A stretch of 16,653 nt of DNA from Campylobacterota bacterium (GTDB lineage: Bacteria; Campylobacterota; Campylobacteria; Campylobacterales; JALSKU01): assembly GCA_013153915.1 (NCBI GenBank), contig JAADDL010000099.1, positions 1 to 16,653 of the forward strand, written 5' to 3'. The position numbers and the translations under genes were made by a program. Position 1 is the first letter of the stretch. Each line of letters begins with the position of its first letter. The notes under the pieces are model-generated. The model ran no database searches, was not told where the DNA came from, and saw only the letters and a list, made by a program, of their open reading frames with translations. Positions 14,577-16,653 of the stretch are shown here, piece by piece.

Positions 14577-16140
14577 TATCTATTCGTTTGCCAAGCAGAT
14601 AGCTATAGACTATATAATTGGCTAGCACCTTTTTCGCATATCTTTTGCTTTCGTCATACGGCACGAGTTCCATGCTTAAATACGGCTCATATTTCCCTTT
14701 TTTAAATAGTCCGCTTTTTAACATCCTAAGAGTAAAACCGATACCGCCGTTGTATGCGTATGCCACATATAAGGGATTGTGTAAATGTTTCATAAGATAG
14801 TCCAAATGCGAAGACGCAAAATCGTAGGCGATTTCGGGTCTAAACATATCGTCTAAGTCAAAATCTTTTCTCTTTTTTTGTTTTGCCGTCGCTTTAGCTA
14901 AAAAGGGCATAAATTGCATCATGCCAAGAGCGTAAGAGGTGGATACCGAAGAGGGTATAAAGCGACTCTCTTGTCTTGCGATAGCCAACATAAGAGCCTT
15001 TTTTTCGACGCTTAAACCTTTTAGATATCTTTCGTAAGGCATAATGAAGTAGCTGTTTTCTTTATAGTTCGCTCTTTCAAGGGCAAACGCTTTATACGGT
15101 AGCTCGTCGCAACTTTTAAAACTGTCGGCTAACTTTTCGGGGTCGCTGTCTTTGGCGTTTAGTTTCTCTAATATATCAAGCCAATCAAAAGGGTCGGTGA
15201 TATCGACATGGGGTTTTGTTTGAGAGCATTTCAAAGAGGATACTATACGATCCGTTTTTATACCGTTTAATTGTTGTTGAGCATATATGGTGTATATGTT
15301 TATATCAAAGCTTTCGGTGAGTTTATAAAGTGTTTCTAGATCTTTAGTGATGAGGTATTGCCAAAATAGGGCTTTATCTTTGTCAAAACGATAGTAGTAT
15401 TTATCTTGGGCTAATTTTAAATATCTTAACGCTGTTTTTTTGTATCCATGTTTTAGTGCGTTTAGAGCAAGAAAGAAGTTTGCTTTAGCATTTAAGTTTT
15501 GAGAATTTATATCTATGATGGATTTTTGCAGATTCGTTAAACTCGGATTCATAACTATTAGTTTGACGGCGTAGTTAAATCTTGAGTTTTTGGAGATTTT
15601 TTCCAAAACTTTTTTAGGTAAGATTTTATTGAAATACTTTAGTCTGTAGTTTGAGCCTATTCTATCAAAAACATCAAAAAATGTTACGGGATTTGAGGAT
15701 ATAAGTTTTTTATACGGGTTATTGGACTCTACTACTTTTAAAGCTTTATAGAGTCTGGGATAAGGCTTTTGGATTTTATTTTCTATAATTTGCAAATCTT
15801 TTTTATTTAATTTTGTAGCGTCATATACGCTAAAACCCAGTTTTATACAGTCAGCGTCCGCTTTTAGAAACTCTTTTGGGGACATTTTATAACATTTTAA
15901 TATCTTTTTGTAAGCGGGAGTGTCTATCTTTTTGGCAAACTTTAAAAATAGCTTTCTATTCATCCTTTTAACTTCACCCATAAGTTTTATCGCTTGAGAT
16001 TTGTCTATATCGTTATCTAAATATCTCCAAATGTAATAATCTTTATATATACTTTTTGGCTTGGAGTTTAAAAACTCCATAGTTATCTCTTTTGCTTGTG
16101 CTGCGATAAAGAGGGTGAGTAAAAGTAGAAAAGTTTTCAC
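14542..16140 (-). CDS. slt: Soluble lytic murein transglycosylase
   Basis: The 532-residue periplasmic enzyme cleaves peptidoglycan glycan strands, leaving 1,6-anhydro ends. A signal peptide (residues 1-16, hydrophobic 4-14, AQA before the likely cut) is followed by a long helical superfamily region (20-350, the U/L domain of Slt70). The C-terminal catalytic domain has AIARQESRF with the catalytic Glu391-Ser392, YALGMMQFMP (403-412), and AYAYNGG (460-466). It is shorter than E. coli Slt70, mainly in the helical part. The start is GTG at 16140, six bases after the yggT stop; its ribosome site (GAGGG inside the yggT end) is rather far, so the start could be revised. Its last 35 bases overlap the convergent lipoprotein gene. 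Confidence 0.93.
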   Translation of the reverse strand: MKTFLLLLTLFIAAQAKEITMEFLNSKPKSIYKDYYIWRYLDNDIDKSQAIKLMGEVKRMNRKLFLKFAKKIDTPAYKKILKCYKMSPKEFLKADADCIKLGFSVYDATKLNKKDLQIIENKIQKPYPRLYKALKVVESNNPYKKLISSNPVTFFDVFDRIGSNYRLKYFNKILPKKVLEKISKNSRFNYAVKLIVMNPSLTNLQKSIIDINSQNLNAKANFFLALNALKHGYKKTALRYLKLAQDKYYYRFDKDKALFWQYLITKDLETLYKLTESFDINIYTIYAQQQLNGIKTDRIVSSLKCSQTKPHVDITDPFDWLDILEKLNAKDSDPEKLADSFKSCDELPYKAFALERANYKENSYFIMPYERYLKGLSVEKKALMLAIARQESRFIPSSVSTSYALGMMQFMPFLAKATAKQKKRKDFDLDDMFRPEIAYDFASSHLDYLMKHLHNPLYVAYAYNGGIGFTLRMLKSGLFKKGKYEPYLSMELVPYDESKRYAKKVLANYIVYSYLLGKRIDIKTLFQNLIEP

Positions 16141-16146
16141 CGTAAG

Positions 16147-16419
16147 TTACATAGCCCTCAGCATATTCGCTAAAAGTAGCTGGATAAATTGCAGTCCGAA
16201 TATCAATATCAAAGGAGCCAAATCGATACCTCCTATGACGGTCGGAATATATCTTCGTATATACGCATAAACCGGCTCGGTCAATCTATAAAGAGTCTGA
16301 ACTATCGGATTGTATGGATCGGGTCTAACCCAACTTATCAGTGCGGCTATGATAACAACCCAGATATAGAGGTTGATTATCATATTTAACATTTGTATGA
16401 CGGTTACTAACAATACCAT
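16147..16419 (-). CDS. yggT: YggT-family membrane protein
   Basis: The 90-residue protein has two hydrophobic helices (about 5-28 and 65-87). Between them lies the family signature SWVRPDPYNPIVQTLYRLTEP (29-49), then RRYIP and GGIDLAPLILIFGLQF. YggT proteins are small inner-membrane proteins; relatives have been linked to osmotic tolerance and to cell division or thylakoid organisation, without a settled role. I chose ATG at 16419 because GAGGAT sits seven bases upstream and it gives the usual family length. An in-frame ATG at 16488 would add 23 polar residues with no ribosome site. slt follows six bases later, so the two are co-transcribed. In C. jejuni the next gene upstream is gltX (from memory), which is absent here. 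Confidence 0.9.
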   Translation of the reverse strand: MVLLVTVIQMLNMIINLYIWVVIIAALISWVRPDPYNPIVQTLYRLTEPVYAYIRRYIPTVIGGIDLAPLILIFGLQFIQLLLANMLRAM

Positions 16420-16517
16420 AAATATATCCTCTCGATTTTTAAATTTTAGTGTAAATATTTTATCAATTTTTTCCTTAATTTCTTGCATATGGTTTTTTTA
16501 TATTTTTTTATGACGAT

Positions 16518-16523
16518 ATTATA
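16518..16523 (-). promoter_or_regulatory. -10 box (TATAAT) upstream of yggT-slt
   Basis: A minus-strand TATAAT sits about 100 bases upstream of the chosen yggT ATG. It would give a leader of about 90 bases that contains the in-frame ATG at 16488. A weaker TAAAAT (16462-16457) lies nearer the gene. Either could serve; no -35 is clear. Confidence 0.4.
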
Positions 16524-16591
16524 ATTGAAATAGAGCAAGCTATATTTTGATTTAATGACAAATACAAATTTAAGTTTAAGTAATATTGTCA

Positions 16592-16597
16592 TATAAT
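16592..16597 (+). promoter_or_regulatory. -10 box (TATAAT) for a rightward gene at the window edge
   Basis: A TATAAT in very A/T-rich DNA lies just before GAGGA (16621-16625) and possible start codons. It points rightward, away from yggT, and suggests a divergent gene beginning at the edge. Confidence 0.4.
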
Positions 16598-16637
16598 AAA
16601 ATAATTTTTACATTTTTAATGAGGAATTTGTGGCATT

Positions 16638-16653
16638 ATGGATTTGAAAAATA
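16638..16653 (+). CDS. Possible first codons of a rightward gene, cut by the window end
   Basis: ATG at 16638 opens a frame reading MDLKN to the last base, 12 bases after GAGGA, a rather long spacing. An alternative ATG at 16619 in another frame reads MRNLWHYGFEK but has no ribosome site before it. The GTG at 16630 meets a stop after five codons. Five codons are too few to identify a product or even to be sure a gene is present. Confidence 0.25.

Noticed and set aside
16420..16488. Longer yggT starting at the upstream ATG
   Set aside because: It adds 23 polar residues not typical of the family and has no ribosome site, while GAGGAT precedes the ATG at 16419.
1..16653. Mobile elements, CRISPR arrays, tRNA or rRNA genes
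   Set aside because: No direct-repeat arrays, transposase motifs, terminal inverted repeats or cloverleaf patterns were noticed on reading both strands; composition looks uniform by eye.

Overview
The window looks like ordinary chromosomal DNA of a Campylobacterota (epsilonproteobacterial) species, plausibly a Sulfurimonas-like or related free-living member. The base composition is AT-rich, with heavy use of AGA (Arg) and ATA (Ile) codons. Genes are tightly packed with overlapping starts and stops, and TATAAT -10 boxes occur without convincing -35 boxes. The gene order from about 9.4 kb to 16.4 kb (unknown protein, metG, small Cys protein, fbp, mobB, opposite-strand lipoprotein, slt, yggT) matches, as I remember it, Campylobacter jejuni Cj0837c to Cj0844c. 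No mobile element, CRISPR array, tRNA or rRNA was seen. No gene-free stretch exceeds about 220 bases.

Layout. Bases 1-4375 (+) hold four overlapping genes: the 3' part of a TPR protein, a BaiN/HI0933-type flavoprotein, a SixA-type phosphohistidine phosphatase and a half-size MsbA-like ABC exporter. Bases 4386-5072 (-) encode an RDD-like membrane protein with its own promoter. Bases 5136-8179 (-) are a complete tripartite TRAP transporter, order dctP-dctQ-dctM. Its binding protein resembles the 2-oxoacid/monocarboxylate (TakP) type. One hairpin follows dctP and another follows dctM.

Bases 8236-13914 (-) are a long compact run: mobB, fbp, a four-cysteine small protein, metG, a protein with a MurE/MurF-like N-terminus but no ATP-binding loop, and a ChaA-type Ca2+/H+ antiporter. 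Internal junctions overlap by 4-8 nt or are separated by 13 nt, so one transcript is likely. It mixes gluconeogenesis, molybdenum cofactor maturation, translation and cation export. Bases 13915-14084 are a divergent promoter region, with a structured leader ahead of a + strand lipoprotein gene. That gene's 3' end overlaps the lytic transglycosylase gene on the opposite strand. slt is preceded by yggT, and the right edge carries a divergent promoter and perhaps the first codons of another gene.

No clearly new system stands out. The best candidates for a second look are the degenerate Mur-ligase-like protein, the four-Cys small protein, the leader hairpin before the lipoprotein gene, the hairpins of the TRAP operon, and the lipoprotein/slt convergent overlap. 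Family names come from motif recognition by eye, not from searches.
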